Assembly (NCBI RefSeq): GCF_014109725.1
Contig: NZ_CP058554.1
Span: 496,001-560,000, forward strand
Direction of reading: 5' to 3'
Length of the DNA: 64,000 bases
From: Comamonas piscis
GTDB lineage: Bacteria; Pseudomonadota; Gammaproteobacteria; Burkholderiales; Burkholderiaceae_C
Positions 7,647 to 16,847 of this stretch are shown piece by piece; position 1 is the first letter of the stretch, and each line of letters opens with the position of its first letter. The notes beneath the pieces were generated by a model. The model was not told the origin of the DNA. It worked only from the letters and a program-made list of their open reading frames with translations, and made no database searches. The translations under genes were made by a program, and so were the position numbers.

Positions 7647-8117
7647 TCAATGGTGGTGGCCGTGGCCGCCATGGACATGGCGGTGGGCAATTTCTTCTTC
7701 GCTGGCAGCGCGCACGTCGACCACCTTGCCGCTAAAGCGCAGCGCCAGGCCCGCCAACGGGTGGTTGCCATCCAGATGCACTTCGGGGCCCTTGATCTTC
7801 TTGACGTAGAAGGCCTGTGGCTCGCCGCGCTCATTGGCGCCGCGCAGCTGGCCGCCCACCTTCACGCCAGCGGGGAACTCGCTCTTGGGGATCACGCGTA
7901 CGAGGCTTTCGTCGCGCGCGCCAAAGGCATCTTCCACGGCCAGATCCACGCTGGTGCTAAAGCCTGCAGCTTGGCCTTCAAACGCCGCTTCCACTTTTGG
8001 GAAGATGTTTTCATAGCCGCCATGCAGGTAGGCGAGGTTGCCGCTGTCCAGCGGCTTGCCTTGGGAATCGGTCACCTTGTATTGGATGGTGACGGCGCAG
8101 TCTTTGCTGATGTTCAT
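7647..8117 (-). CDS. slyD: SlyD-like FKBP-type peptidyl-prolyl cis-trans isomerase
   Basis: The 156-residue protein has the split SlyD layout. The FKBP half-domain starts VTIQYKVTDSQGKPLDSG and includes LAYLHGGYENIFPKVEAAFEG. An insert-in-flap chaperone domain follows (VEDAFGARDESLVRVIPKSEFP). Strand FYVKKIKGPEVHLDGNHPLAG then returns to the FKBP fold. The C-terminus RHVHGGHGHHH is a compact metal-binding tail. SlyD proteins isomerise prolyl bonds, chaperone folding chains and deliver nickel to hydrogenase or urease. The tail here is short and lacks the cysteines of the E. coli version. No nickel enzyme genes are nearby. Confidence 0.88.
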   Translation of the reverse strand: MNISKDCAVTIQYKVTDSQGKPLDSGNLAYLHGGYENIFPKVEAAFEGQAAGFSTSVDLAVEDAFGARDESLVRVIPKSEFPAGVKVGGQLRGANERGEPQAFYVKKIKGPEVHLDGNHPLAGLALRFSGKVVDVRAASEEEIAHRHVHGGHGHHH

Positions 8118-8317
8118 GGTCTTGTTCGAAGAGTCTGGCGAAACCGCAAGTGTAGAGCTTCGCGCTGGGTGAAGGCCAGGCCTGCCCTGATGGCAGGGGC
8201 GAGGCCAAGGCTTTGGTGATTGTCATGCAAACGGCTTGCTCTCCTACGGCAGCATGTTGCAGCGCAGCGCGAGACTGGATCTTTGTGACCGCATTTTCGG
8301 TCGAAAGGATCAAGAAC

Positions 8318-9106
8318 ATGGTTCAGCAACTCGCAGGCAAAGTGGCCTATGTGACGGGCGCCGCCAGTGGCATTGGCAAGGCCATCGCCGATCTGTATGC
8401 GCAGCAGGGCGCCAAGGTGGTGATCGCCGATCTGAAGCAGGAAGCGGCCGAGGCGGCGGCCAAGGAGATTGCAGGCAAGGGCGGTACTGCCATGGGCCTG
8501 GCGGTCGATGTGACGCAGGAAGACCAGGTCGACGCTTCGGTCGAAGCCGCGGTAAAGGCCTATGGCGGCATCGATATCCTGGTGAGCAATGCCGGCATCC
8601 AGATCGTCAAACCGGTGCAGGAATTCACACTGCAGGAGTGGCAAAAGATGCTGGCCATCCAGCTCGATGGCGCTTTCCTCACCACGCGCGCCTGCATCAA
8701 GCACATGTATGCGCAGGGCCGTGGCGGCAGCATCATCTACACCGGCTCGGTGCATTCCAAAGAGGCCTCCAAGCTCAAGGCGCCTTATGTGACGGCCAAA
8801 CATGGCCTGGAAGGCCTGGCGAAGGTAGTGGCCAAAGAGGGCGGCCCGCAAGGTGTGCGTGCCAATGTGATCTGCCCCGGCTATGTGCGCACGCCCCTGG
8901 TGGACAAGCAGATCCCCGAGCAGGCCAAGGAGCTGGGCATCAGCGAGGCCGACGTCATCAAGAACGTGATGCTCAAGGACACCGTCGATGGCGAGTTCAC
9001 CACCGTGGACGATGTGGCGCGCGTGGCGCTGTTTTTTGCAGCGTTCCCCACCAATGCGCTGACGGGGCAGTCGATGATTGTCAGCCACGGCTGGTTTATG
9101 GAGTGA
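8318..9106 (+). CDS. bdhA: 3-hydroxybutyrate dehydrogenase (short-chain dehydrogenase)
   Basis: The 262-residue SDR has the TGAASGIG cofactor loop at residues 13-20, the NAG motif, a catalytic Ser in TGSVHS, and YVTAK (Tyr-x3-Lys). The long substrate-lid block LVDKQIPEQAKELGISEADVI is characteristic of D-3-hydroxybutyrate dehydrogenases. The enzyme interconverts D-3-hydroxybutyrate and acetoacetate with NAD, the step that feeds degraded polyhydroxybutyrate into central metabolism. The start at 8318 is chosen because the fold begins at once (MVQQLAGKVAYVTG) and AAGGAT lies seven bases upstream. The frame extends further upstream without homology. The exact substrate is an inference from the family. 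Confidence 0.8.
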   Translation: MVQQLAGKVAYVTGAASGIGKAIADLYAQQGAKVVIADLKQEAAEAAAKEIAGKGGTAMGLAVDVTQEDQVDASVEAAVKAYGGIDILVSNAGIQIVKPVQEFTLQEWQKMLAIQLDGAFLTTRACIKHMYAQGRGGSIIYTGSVHSKEASKLKAPYVTAKHGLEGLAKVVAKEGGPQGVRANVICPGYVRTPLVDKQIPEQAKELGISEADVIKNVMLKDTVDGEFTTVDDVARVALFFAAFPTNALTGQSMIVSHGWFME

Positions 9107-9358
9107 TGCGGGGCTGCTGCCAGGCCCGCAAGCGCCACGGCAGCAGTTGGGCTGATAGCTGCAAAGTCATATCAGTCGCTAAATCCCCACTTAAATCTGC
9201 CAAAGTGCCTGAAATTCTGCCTTGTGCACTAGGCCAGCCGTTGGCAGACCCCTACATTTGTTACATGGTTTGCAGTCTGCTTTGCACAGCCGACAGGCGG
9301 GGAAACCCCGCCTGCCCGACAATGGCGGATTGGCCCCAGCAGCCCTGCGCGCAGCGCG

Positions 9359-12079
9359 ATGCCGGCCCAGGCTTTGCAGATTCTTTCCATGGCGATCCCC
9401 CTTATTTCCGCTTTGACAACTCCCTTGCGCCGCGCAGCGGGCGCCTTGCCCGTGCAGGCGCGGCGCCTGCGCCAATGGCTGGCCGCGCGCAGCAAAAAGC
9501 AATGGCTGCTGGCGGTAGCGGCCTTGCCGGTGCTGCTGCTGCTTTATGTGCTGCTGCTGATTCCGCTGACGCCGTCGATCGGCGATATCCAGAAAAACAA
9601 GGTCGAGGCGCCCACCCAGCTGCTGTCGGCTGATGGCAAGGTACTGGCGCAGTACAAGCGCTCCAACCGCGAATGGGTGGCGCTCAAGGACATTTCGCCC
9701 AACGTCATCAACGCGCTGATCGCGACGGAAGACCACCGCTTTTATGAGCATGGCGCGCTTGATTGGCGCCGCACCTTTGGCTCGGTGCTGCACACGGCCA
9801 TGGGCCGGCCCCAGGGCGGCTCCACCCTGACCCAGCAGTTGGCGCGGAATATGTTCCCCGAGGAAATCGGCCGTGCCCGCTCGCTCAACCGCAAGCTCAA
9901 GGAGGCCGTGACGGCCTACAAGATCGAATCCGCCTACACCAAGGACGAGATCCTGGAGACCTACCTCAACACCGTGCCCTTTCTCTACAACGCCTTTGGC
10001 ATCGAGATGGCCGCGCGCACCTATTTTGACAAGCCCGCCCAGAAGCTGAGCGTGCTCGAAGCCGCCACCCTCGTCGGCATGCTCAAGGGCACCAGCTACT
10101 ACAACCCCGTGCAAAACCCCGAGCGGGCCCAGCAGCGCCGCAACACCGTGCTGGCGCAGATGAACAAGCACGGCAAGCTCAGCGACCAGGATTTTGAAGC
10201 CTTCAAAAAGCGCGCCATCAAGCTGGATTTTGAGCGCCAGGACGAGGCCGTAGGCATGGCGCCGCATTTTGCGCAGGCGCTGCGCAAGTGGCTGATCGAT
10301 TGGGCCGATGCCAACGACTACAACATCTATGCCGATGGCCTGGTGGTGCAGACCACCATCGACTCGCGCGTGCAGCAATGGGCCAACCAGGCCGTGGCGC
10401 GCCAGGGCCGCCAGCTGCAGGTAACCGCCAATGGCCTTTGGAGCAACCGCAACCAGTGGACGGCCAAGAACCCGCTGGTGCAAAGCTTTGTGCGCGAAAG
10501 CGCCGTCTACCGCCAGGCGGTGGCCGATGGCCAGGACAAGGACGAAGCACTGCAGCGCCTGCTGGCCGATGCCGAGTTCATGGCCAACCTGCGCCAGGAC
10601 AAGGTACGCGTGCAAGTGGGCTTTATGGCCATGGACCCGCGCAGCGCCCACGTGCTGGCCTGGGTGGGCAGCCGCGACTTTGGCATTGACCCGTTTGACC
10701 ATGTCTCGCAGGCGCGCCGCCAGCCCGGCTCCACCTTCAAGCCCTTTGTGTACGGTGCGGCGCTGCTCAACGGCGCCTTGCCCAGCGACCAGTTGATGGA
10801 CGAAGCCGTGCGCATTCCGCTGGGCGGCGGGCAGTTCTGGCGGCCGACCGATGGCGGCCCGCCTTCCGACCAACCGATGACCCTGGCCGATGGCCTGGCC
10901 TTCTCCAAAAACACCATCACCGCCCAGGTAATGGCCCAGGTGGGCCCCGCCAAGGTGGCCAAGCTGGCACGCGCCCTGGGCATCCGGGACAGCAAGCTCG
11001 AAGAAGTGATGTCGCTGGCGCTGGGTACCAGCCCGGTCACCCTGCAAGAGATGGTCACTGCCTATTCCACCCTGGCCAATGGCGGTGGCTACCGCGCGCC
11101 CGTCATGGTCACCCGCATTACGGACCGCGAAGGCAAGGTGCTGGCCGAGTTTGAGCCGCCTGCGGCCGAGCTGGCGCTGGACAGTGGTGTGGCCTATGGC
11201 TTGATCGACATGATGCGCGGCGTCATCACCAAAGGCACCGGCCGGGGTGTGGCGCGCTACGGCGTCAGCGGCGACTGGATCGGCAAGACCGGTACCACGC
11301 AAGACAATGCCGACGGCTGGTTCATGCTGGCGCACCCGGACTGGGTGGGCGGCGCCTGGGTCGGCTTTAACGACAGCCGCGTGCAGCTCAACGACTACTG
11401 GGGCCAGGGCGCCCACAGTGCGCTGCCTGTTGTCGCCGAGGTAGCAGCCGCATCGCAGCGCGGCAAGCTGGTGCAGGCCCAAGCCCGGTTTGAGATGCCC
11501 GCCGAGAACAACACCTTTGTGCAGCGCCTGCGCAGCTGGATGCTGGGCTTTGGCGACAACAAGCAACCGGTCGATCCGTTTGAGCAACCGCCTGCGATGC
11601 AGCCGCTGCCCGATCGCGGCAATCCTGGTGATGCGCCGGTCATCGACGATCCCGAGGCCCGGCCCATAGGCCAGAGCGGCGCGGGCCCGCGCGGCCCGAG
11701 TGGCGACGGCGACTTCCCCGGCTTCCAGAACAACCCGCCAGCAGCGCAGCAGCCGCAAATGCCTGCGCAACGCCCGGCCGATGCGGGCCAGCCGCAACCC
11801 GGTGTCGTGGTGCCCGGCGCATCGTCCAACCCGGTGCCATCCAACCCGGCACCGGCCGCACCCGCCTTCCCCGGTAGCGCCAGCGCGCCGCAGGGCCAGT
11901 CCTCGGGCAACCCACCACCGATTGAGCGCGGTGTGGTCGTCTCGCCGGTGTCATCCGGTACCGTGGGCCAGCCCGTGCCAACGGCCGATGGCGGCATGGT
12001 CTGGCGCCGCGCGACCCCGTCCGGCACGGCCGCGCCGCAGTCCGGCAATGCAGGCATTGCCGCCAGCGAGATCAACTGA
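9359..12079 (+). CDS. Class A penicillin-binding protein (PBP1A family), bifunctional peptidoglycan synthase
   Basis: The product has up to 906 residues. After an Arg-rich cytoplasmic start there is one membrane anchor (LLAVAALPVLLLLYVLLLIPL, about residues 49-70). The glycosyltransferase domain shows EDHRFYEHG and GGSTLTQQLARN. The transpeptidase domain has QPGSTFKP (SxxK), SKN and KTGTT. The last 190 residues are Pro/Gln/Gly-rich and look disordered. It polymerises lipid II and cross-links stem peptides in the periplasm. Two in-frame ATGs (9359, 9389) are possible and neither has a good Shine-Dalgarno. The proline-rich periplasmic tail is longer than usual for the family. Confidence 0.9.
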   Translation: MPAQALQILSMAIPLISALTTPLRRAAGALPVQARRLRQWLAARSKKQWLLAVAALPVLLLLYVLLLIPLTPSIGDIQKNKVEAPTQLLSADGKVLAQYKRSNREWVALKDISPNVINALIATEDHRFYEHGALDWRRTFGSVLHTAMGRPQGGSTLTQQLARNMFPEEIGRARSLNRKLKEAVTAYKIESAYTKDEILETYLNTVPFLYNAFGIEMAARTYFDKPAQKLSVLEAATLVGMLKGTSYYNPVQNPERAQQRRNTVLAQMNKHGKLSDQDFEAFKKRAIKLDFERQDEAVGMAPHFAQALRKWLIDWADANDYNIYADGLVVQTTIDSRVQQWANQAVARQGRQLQVTANGLWSNRNQWTAKNPLVQSFVRESAVYRQAVADGQDKDEALQRLLADAEFMANLRQDKVRVQVGFMAMDPRSAHVLAWVGSRDFGIDPFDHVSQARRQPGSTFKPFVYGAALLNGALPSDQLMDEAVRIPLGGGQFWRPTDGGPPSDQPMTLADGLAFSKNTITAQVMAQVGPAKVAKLARALGIRDSKLEEVMSLALGTSPVTLQEMVTAYSTLANGGGYRAPVMVTRITDREGKVLAEFEPPAAELALDSGVAYGLIDMMRGVITKGTGRGVARYGVSGDWIGKTGTTQDNADGWFMLAHPDWVGGAWVGFNDSRVQLNDYWGQGAHSALPVVAEVAAASQRGKLVQAQARFEMPAENNTFVQRLRSWMLGFGDNKQPVDPFEQPPAMQPLPDRGNPGDAPVIDDPEARPIGQSGAGPRGPSGDGDFPGFQNNPPAAQQPQMPAQRPADAGQPQPGVVVPGASSNPVPSNPAPAAPAFPGSASAPQGQSSGNPPPIERGVVVSPVSSGTVGQPVPTADGGMVWRRATPSGTAAPQSGNAGIAASEIN

Positions 12080-12120
12080 CAAATCTGCCTATTTTTTCAT
12101 CAACCATCAGGAGGATGTTC

Positions 12121-12591
12121 ATGGTCTTCAACCACAGTCGCCAGCCCCGCTGGCTATGGATGCGCGCCGCTTGCCTGGGGGCTGCCATGTTGGTATCGAC
12201 AGCCGCGATGGCCGTGGACAACCCCGATGCCCCTGACCGCCTGGCCGCATTTGAGCAGCGCATACAGCCGCTGGAGGCCGCCATCGGCAACCAGAACACG
12301 ACGGCCGACATGCTGCGTGCCAGCAGCGCTTACGCCAAGCAGCTTGATGTGGAGCTGAACCAGACCTACCGCGAGCTGATGGCCAAGGTGGGTGCCACCG
12401 GCGCGCAAAAGCTGCGCGCCTCCCAGCGCAACTGGCTGAGCTTTATGACGACCGAAGCCGCCTTTATCGACGGCACCTGGAACGCCAAGGACTTTGGCAG
12501 CTCCTCCGCGCTGTCTCGCAGCGAGTACCGCAACAGCCTGACCAAGGCGCGCATCATCCAACTGCTGGACTACCTACGCTCCTATCCTTGA
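12121..12591 (+). CDS. LprI/DUF1311-family periplasmic protein
   Basis: The 156-residue product has a signal peptide ending STAAMAVDN. It then carries the LprI-type domain with LDVELNQTYRELMAKV and LRASQRNWLSFMTTEAAFI (Leu-x-x-x-Gln-Arg-x-Trp). The mycobacterial LprI of this family inhibits lysozyme; for most bacterial members the role is unproven. AGGAGG at 12109-12114 directs the ATG at 12121 (six-base spacing) rather than the ATG at 12115. It follows the PBP gene by 41 bases in the same direction, so a shared cell-wall role is plausible but only inferred from position. Confidence 0.75.
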   Translation: MVFNHSRQPRWLWMRAACLGAAMLVSTAAMAVDNPDAPDRLAAFEQRIQPLEAAIGNQNTTADMLRASSAYAKQLDVELNQTYRELMAKVGATGAQKLRASQRNWLSFMTTEAAFIDGTWNAKDFGSSSALSRSEYRNSLTKARIIQLLDYLRSYP

Positions 12592-12607
12592 AGTAGTTCG
12601 TGTGCGG

Positions 12608-13450
12608 TCACTCTTCAATGACTTCATGCACGCCGGAGCTACCGCGCTTCCAGTAAGCCGCTGCCTTGGTCCATTTGGGGTGGGCGCCATGCTCGGCAAT
12701 CAGCGCTGCACGCAGCGCCTTGGCGGCCGTCGATTCCAGCGCCACCCAGTTGTAGTAATCGCCAGCAGGCGCGTCAATCTGGCGCAAAGCCGCTAGCAGC
12801 CGCTGCGCATCGCCGGCCGGCTGGCCCTGGCGGTGTACCCAGTGCACCTGCAGATCGGCAGCGCTGTCCAGCGCTTGCTCGTCAGCCGCGTCATTCACTT
12901 CCACCACCACCACCGCCTGGGTGCCGGCAGGCAGCTCGCGCAGGCGGCGCGTGATTGCTGGCAGCGCCGCATCATCACCAATCAGCAAGTGCCCATCAAA
13001 CGCCGTAGGCACGATAAAGGAGCCGCGCGGCCCCGCAATCCCCAGCACATGGCCGCTGGCCGCCTGCAGCGCCCAGGCCGTTGCCGGGCCGGCCTCATGC
13101 ACCGCAAAGTCAATCGCCAAGGTCTGCGCCTGCGCATCGTAAGAGTGGGGCGTGTAGTCCCGCATCGCCTCGCGCATCGCCGGCGGCAGGCCTTCGCTGC
13201 CGGGCGGCGGCAGCTGCAGCGCGCCATTGGCATCCGGAAACAGCAGCTTCACATGGTCATCAAAGCCCAGGCTGCTGAAACCCGCCAGGTCAGCACCCTG
13301 CAAACGGATGCGCAGCATATGCGGCGTCAGCTGCTCCACCGATTCAACGGTGGTGCGGCGCAGCTTTATCTCATGGCGCGCCCGCTCAGGCGCACGCGCA
13401 GCCAACAGCTCGGGGGAAGGGGAAGTGGGAAGGCTCAGTTGCAAGGGCAT
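12608..13450 (-). CDS. Siderophore-interacting protein (FAD/NAD(P)H ferric-siderophore reductase)
   Basis: The 280-residue protein begins with the FAD-binding barrel. TPHMLRIRLQGADL and RDYTPHSYDAQ (an RxYTxR-like flavin motif with H in the last position) are visible, followed by GIAGPRGSF. The C-terminal SIP domain contains LLIGDDAALPAI for nucleotide binding and ends AAYWKRGSSGVHE. SIP proteins (ViuB, FscN type) reduce ferric siderophores in the cytoplasm to release iron. A Fur-like palindrome lies 36 bases upstream. The gene is single. A second, diverged member of the family is at 41895-42650. Confidence 0.88.
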   Translation of the reverse strand: MPLQLSLPTSPSPELLAARAPERARHEIKLRRTTVESVEQLTPHMLRIRLQGADLAGFSSLGFDDHVKLLFPDANGALQLPPPGSEGLPPAMREAMRDYTPHSYDAQAQTLAIDFAVHEAGPATAWALQAASGHVLGIAGPRGSFIVPTAFDGHLLIGDDAALPAITRRLRELPAGTQAVVVVEVNDAADEQALDSAADLQVHWVHRQGQPAGDAQRLLAALRQIDAPAGDYYNWVALESTAAKALRAALIAEHGAHPKWTKAAAYWKRGSSGVHEVIEE

Positions 13451-13485
13451 GGTGTTCGATCCGTGTCTAAGATATATCTTTTATC

Positions 13486-13504
13486 TTAAATGAGAACCAT
13501 TTCT
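13486..13504. promoter_or_regulatory. Putative Fur box upstream of the siderophore-interacting protein gene
   Basis: TTAAATGAGAACCATTTCT resembles half-matched Fur sites (AATGAGAA and its mirrored ATTT side) and sits 36 bases before the start of an iron-uptake gene. The match to the 19-bp consensus is partial. Confidence 0.5.
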
Positions 13505-13785
13505 GCGGCTAGGGCGGGGTGGCAATCCCTGGTTGGGGTGTGGCTATGGCGGGGGTAGGGTTGCGAAAGGGTGGGGGGTGTGCACAAAGATCATAGAGGG
13601 CCGGCAGTGAAGGGACCGTTCACCGGACGTGCCCATTGAATAGTACGGCCAGGCTTTGTGCTGGTTTTACTCAAACTTTGCGGCAAGCTTTGACGTGTAG
13701 AAACGGTAGAAGGCCTCAACCGGTGCTGAAGCCAGTGGCTGTAACGGTAAGCAATGCGCGAGAAGTCCCACGCACGGCTATACGT

Positions 13786-14391
13786 TCAGCCGTCCACCGG
13801 CTCGGTAGCCACCACGGATGGGCGTTGTTGCATCTTGGCGAACCATGCCGCCAACTGCGGTGCCTGTTCGCGCCAGCCCAACGTGTCGAAACGGTAGTCG
13901 ATGTAGCCCAGCGCGCAGACCAAGGTCAGATGGCCGATGCCAAAGGCGCGCGCTTCCAGCGCCGGTACCTCGCCCTCCAGCAGATCCAGGCTGGCGCGGG
14001 TCTTGTGCTCGAACGCGGCCAACAGGGCCGCCAGCGGCACGGCGCGCTCGCGTTCGTTGCGCCACAGAATCAGCGCATCAAGCAGGCCGTCACCCAGCGC
14101 ATGCCAGCGCAGCGCCACCCAGCGGGCGTCGCCTTCCCGAGGGAAGAGCGAGCCGTTGGCGAGACCGTCCAGGTATTCGCAGATGACGACCGAGTCAAAC
14201 AGCGTCCGGCCGTCGTCCAGTATCAGCGTCGGGATCTTCGACAGCGGATTGTCCTGCATCAGGACGGCATTGGGCTTGAGCATTGCGGCCACCGAGCGGA
14301 CCAGCTGCAGCTGCTGCGTCAGCTGCAGCTCATGGGCGCAGATCATCACTTTTCGGACATAGGGAGATTTGGGGGACCAGTGCAGTTGCAT
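13786..14391 (-). CDS. Glutathione S-transferase family protein
   Basis: From the chosen ATG the protein has 201 residues. It starts MQLHWSPKSPYVRKVMICAH, the thioredoxin-fold N-domain with a Ser/Tyr region for glutathione. NPLSKIPTLILDDG (cis-Pro loop) and LFDSVVICEYLD (the Glu/Asp-Ser glutathione contact) follow, then the all-helical C-domain. Bacterial members conjugate glutathione to electrophiles or help ring-cleavage pathways. The gene lies just downstream of the CoA-transferase gene on the same strand, so it may be cotranscribed with it. A longer start 15 codons upstream is possible but adds no homologous sequence. Confidence 0.85.
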   Translation of the reverse strand: MQLHWSPKSPYVRKVMICAHELQLTQQLQLVRSVAAMLKPNAVLMQDNPLSKIPTLILDDGRTLFDSVVICEYLDGLANGSLFPREGDARWVALRWHALGDGLLDALILWRNERERAVPLAALLAAFEHKTRASLDLLEGEVPALEARAFGIGHLTLVCALGYIDYRFDTLGWREQAPQLAAWFAKMQQRPSVVATEPVDG

Positions 14392-14459
14392 AGCAATCCA
14401 GGAAGAGAAAACAAAGGAGCGCACCGGCGCCGGCACGCATGGCGTTGACCAGTGCTGGG

Positions 14460-15698
14460 CTACAGCACTCCGCTGGCCAGCAGGCCATCGATGCGCTCGG
14501 CCGAATAGCCCAGCTCTTCCAGCACCTGGCGCGAGTGCTGTCCCAGCAGCGGCGGGGCCACCTGCTGCTGCAGCGGGGTCTCGGAAAAGCGCATCGGGCT
14601 CACCACCTGCGGCACCTGCACGCCGCTGGGATGTGCCACATATTGGAGCATGCCACGGGCCTTTACCTGCGGGTCTTCGAAGACGTCGGGCACCGAGTTG
14701 ATGGCGCCGCAGGGCACACCCACGCCGTCAAGCGCCGCGATCAACTCGGCACGCGGGCGCTGCGCGAACGCATGGCGCAGCATGGCCGACAGGGCCGTGA
14801 TGTTGCGCACGCGCTGGGCATTGGTGGCAAAGCGATCGTCCTGGGCCCACTCGGCCTGGCCCAGCACATCGCACAACTTGGCAAACTGGCCGTCGTTGCC
14901 GACCACCAGGATGGCATCGCCATCGGCGCAGGCGTACACGTCCTGCGGCTGGATATTGGGATGCGCGTTGCCATTGCGCTGGGGCGTCTTGCCAGACACC
15001 AGGTAGTTCATGGCCTGGTTAGCCAGCATCGCCACCTGCACATCCAGCATGGCGATGTCAATGGAGTCGCCCACGCCGCTTTGGTCGCGGCGGGCCACGG
15101 CCGCGAGCACCGCCACCGCGGTGTACATGCCGGTCATCAGGTCGACGATGGGCACACCGACCTTTTGCGGGCCACCGCCCGGTTGGCCGTCGCGCTCCCC
15201 CGTGACGCTCATCAGGCCCCCCATGGCCTGGATCAGGAAGTCATAGGCGGGCTGGTCGCGGCGCGGACCGGTCTGTCCAAACCCGGTGACCGAGCAGTAG
15301 ATGAGCCGTGGATTGATCTTGCGCAGGCTGGCCTCGTCCAGGCCATAGCGCGCGAGCGTGCCGGCTTTGTAGTTCTCCAGCACGATGTCCGACTGCAGGG
15401 CCAGGTCGCGCACGATCTGTTGGCCTTCTGCAGTGTCCAGGCTCACGGTGATCGAGCGCTTGCCGCGGTTCACCGCCAGGTAGTAGCCGGCCTCCTTGGT
15501 GTCCTTGCCATCGGCATCCTTGAGGAAGGGCGGGCCCCAGGAGCGCGTGTCGTCACCAGCGCCCGGGCGCTCCACCTTGGTGACCGTGGCTCCCAGATCG
15601 GCCAGGATCTGCCCGGCCCAGGGCGCCGCAAGAATACGGCTCAGGTCCAGCACCCGCAGGTGCGACAACGGGCCAGAAGCCACTTTGGCATTGGTCAT
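14460..15698 (-). CDS. CaiB/BaiF-family (type III) CoA-transferase
   Basis: The 412-residue protein matches the family length. It begins LSHLRVLDLSRILAAPWAGQILADLGATVTKVE, the standard N-terminal block, followed by LNRGKRS-like VNRGKRSITVSL. The segment RPAYDFLIQAMGGLMSVTG-like (QPAYDFLIQ) contains the catalytic Asp expected in this family. These enzymes move CoA between two carboxylic acids, for example formyl, carnitine or succinyl donors. It is divergent from the first Bug receptor gene. It probably activates the acid that the neighbouring cluster (15.9-24.4 kb) imports and degrades. Substrate unknown. Confidence 0.88.
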   Translation of the reverse strand: MTNAKVASGPLSHLRVLDLSRILAAPWAGQILADLGATVTKVERPGAGDDTRSWGPPFLKDADGKDTKEAGYYLAVNRGKRSITVSLDTAEGQQIVRDLALQSDIVLENYKAGTLARYGLDEASLRKINPRLIYCSVTGFGQTGPRRDQPAYDFLIQAMGGLMSVTGERDGQPGGGPQKVGVPIVDLMTGMYTAVAVLAAVARRDQSGVGDSIDIAMLDVQVAMLANQAMNYLVSGKTPQRNGNAHPNIQPQDVYACADGDAILVVGNDGQFAKLCDVLGQAEWAQDDRFATNAQRVRNITALSAMLRHAFAQRPRAELIAALDGVGVPCGAINSVPDVFEDPQVKARGMLQYVAHPSGVQVPQVVSPMRFSETPLQQQVAPPLLGQHSRQVLEELGYSAERIDGLLASGVL

Positions 15699-15873
15699 CA
15701 GAAAGACTCCAGTCAGCTATGCAATGTCTGGACTTTAGGCCCCCATCGGCAGGGTGCCTAGCCGTGGCGCGCGCAAGGCTGAGATGCTCCGAGGCACATA
15801 GCAGGCTTGCGATGCAAGGGTCTTACTTCGGTGGAAGGCTCTGCCTAGACTGGTGCAAAAGGAGACAACGACC

Positions 15874-16842
15874 ATGCATAGACGTACTTTTGCCAGCCTC
15901 TTGGCGGCTATCGCCCCCCTGTTCGCAAGCGGCCACGCTTGGGCCGACAACTGGCCCACCAGGCCCCTGAAGCTCATCGTTCCCTATGCCGCCGGTGGCC
16001 CGACCGACGCCATCGCGCGCATGATCGGCACCAAGATGGCGGCCTCCTTGGGCCAGCCGGTGGTGGTCGACAACCGGGCGGGCGCGGGCGGCACCATTGG
16101 CGTCGATGCCACAGTCAAGTCGCCAGCGGACGGCCACCAATTTGCGCTGGTCGCGCCGGGCCCGCTGGCCGGCATGCCCAATCTGACGAAAGTACCGTAC
16201 TCGCTCGACGATCTGGAGTTTCTCACGCTGGCGGCGCGCATACCGAGCGTGATCGTAGTGAACCGCAAGTCTGGCATCACCTCGCTGGAGCAGCTGATTG
16301 CCAAGGCCAAGGCTGCCCCCAATACCCTGAACTACAGCTCCGCCGGTGCGGGCACCACGCCGCATATCGGCTTTGAGCTGTTCAAGCGCGAGACGGGCGC
16401 AGCCATCGTGCATGTGCCCTACAAGGGCGCGGCGCCAGCCATCAGCGCCGTGCTGTCGGGCGAGGTACAGATGACCATGGTCGATCTGCTGCCCATCTTG
16501 CCCTTTGCCGCCAATGGCAACCTGGTGGTGCTGGCGGTCGCGGGCAAGACGCGCGCACCGCAGCTGCCTGATGTCCCGACCACGGTGGAGCTGGGGCTGC
16601 CGAATGTGCTGATGGAAACCACCTACGGGCTGATTGCGCCCAAGGGCATTCCTGCCGGTGTGCAGACCCAGCTGCGCGAAGCCGCCGTGGCGGCCATCAA
16701 CTCGCCGGAGATGAAGGAGCGGTTTCTCAAGCAGGGCGCTATCGCTGCCACCTCGACGCCAGCGGAGTACCGCAGCTTGATGCAGGCCGAGTCTGATAAA
16801 TGGCGCGGCGTGATCAGCAGCGCAAAGATCACGCTGGACTGA
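15874..16842 (+). CDS. Bug-family tripartite tricarboxylate receptor (solute-binding protein) 1
   Basis: The product has 322 residues with a signal peptide (MHRRTFASLLAAIAPLFASGHAWA). The Bug signature WPTRPLKLIVPYAAGGPTDAIAR then follows, with VVDNRAGAGGTIG and HVPYKGAAPAI. These are carboxylate-contacting loops of the periplasmic Venus flytrap. Bug proteins bind carboxylates and usually work with TctAB permeases, which are absent here. The ATG at 15874 is preferred over 15853 because AAGGAGA lies ten bases before it and the signal peptide starts there. It heads a plus-strand run with the enolase-superfamily gene five bases downstream. Confidence 0.9.
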   Translation: MHRRTFASLLAAIAPLFASGHAWADNWPTRPLKLIVPYAAGGPTDAIARMIGTKMAASLGQPVVVDNRAGAGGTIGVDATVKSPADGHQFALVAPGPLAGMPNLTKVPYSLDDLEFLTLAARIPSVIVVNRKSGITSLEQLIAKAKAAPNTLNYSSAGAGTTPHIGFELFKRETGAAIVHVPYKGAAPAISAVLSGEVQMTMVDLLPILPFAANGNLVVLAVAGKTRAPQLPDVPTTVELGLPNVLMETTYGLIAPKGIPAGVQTQLREAAVAAINSPEMKERFLKQGAIAATSTPAEYRSLMQAESDKWRGVISSAKITLD

Positions 16843-16847
16843 TCGCG

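Noticed and set aside
9191..11797. 868-codon open frame antisense to the penicillin-binding protein
   Set aside because: Same GC-driven shadow; residue composition (Gly/His/Leu/Arg) is not protein-like.
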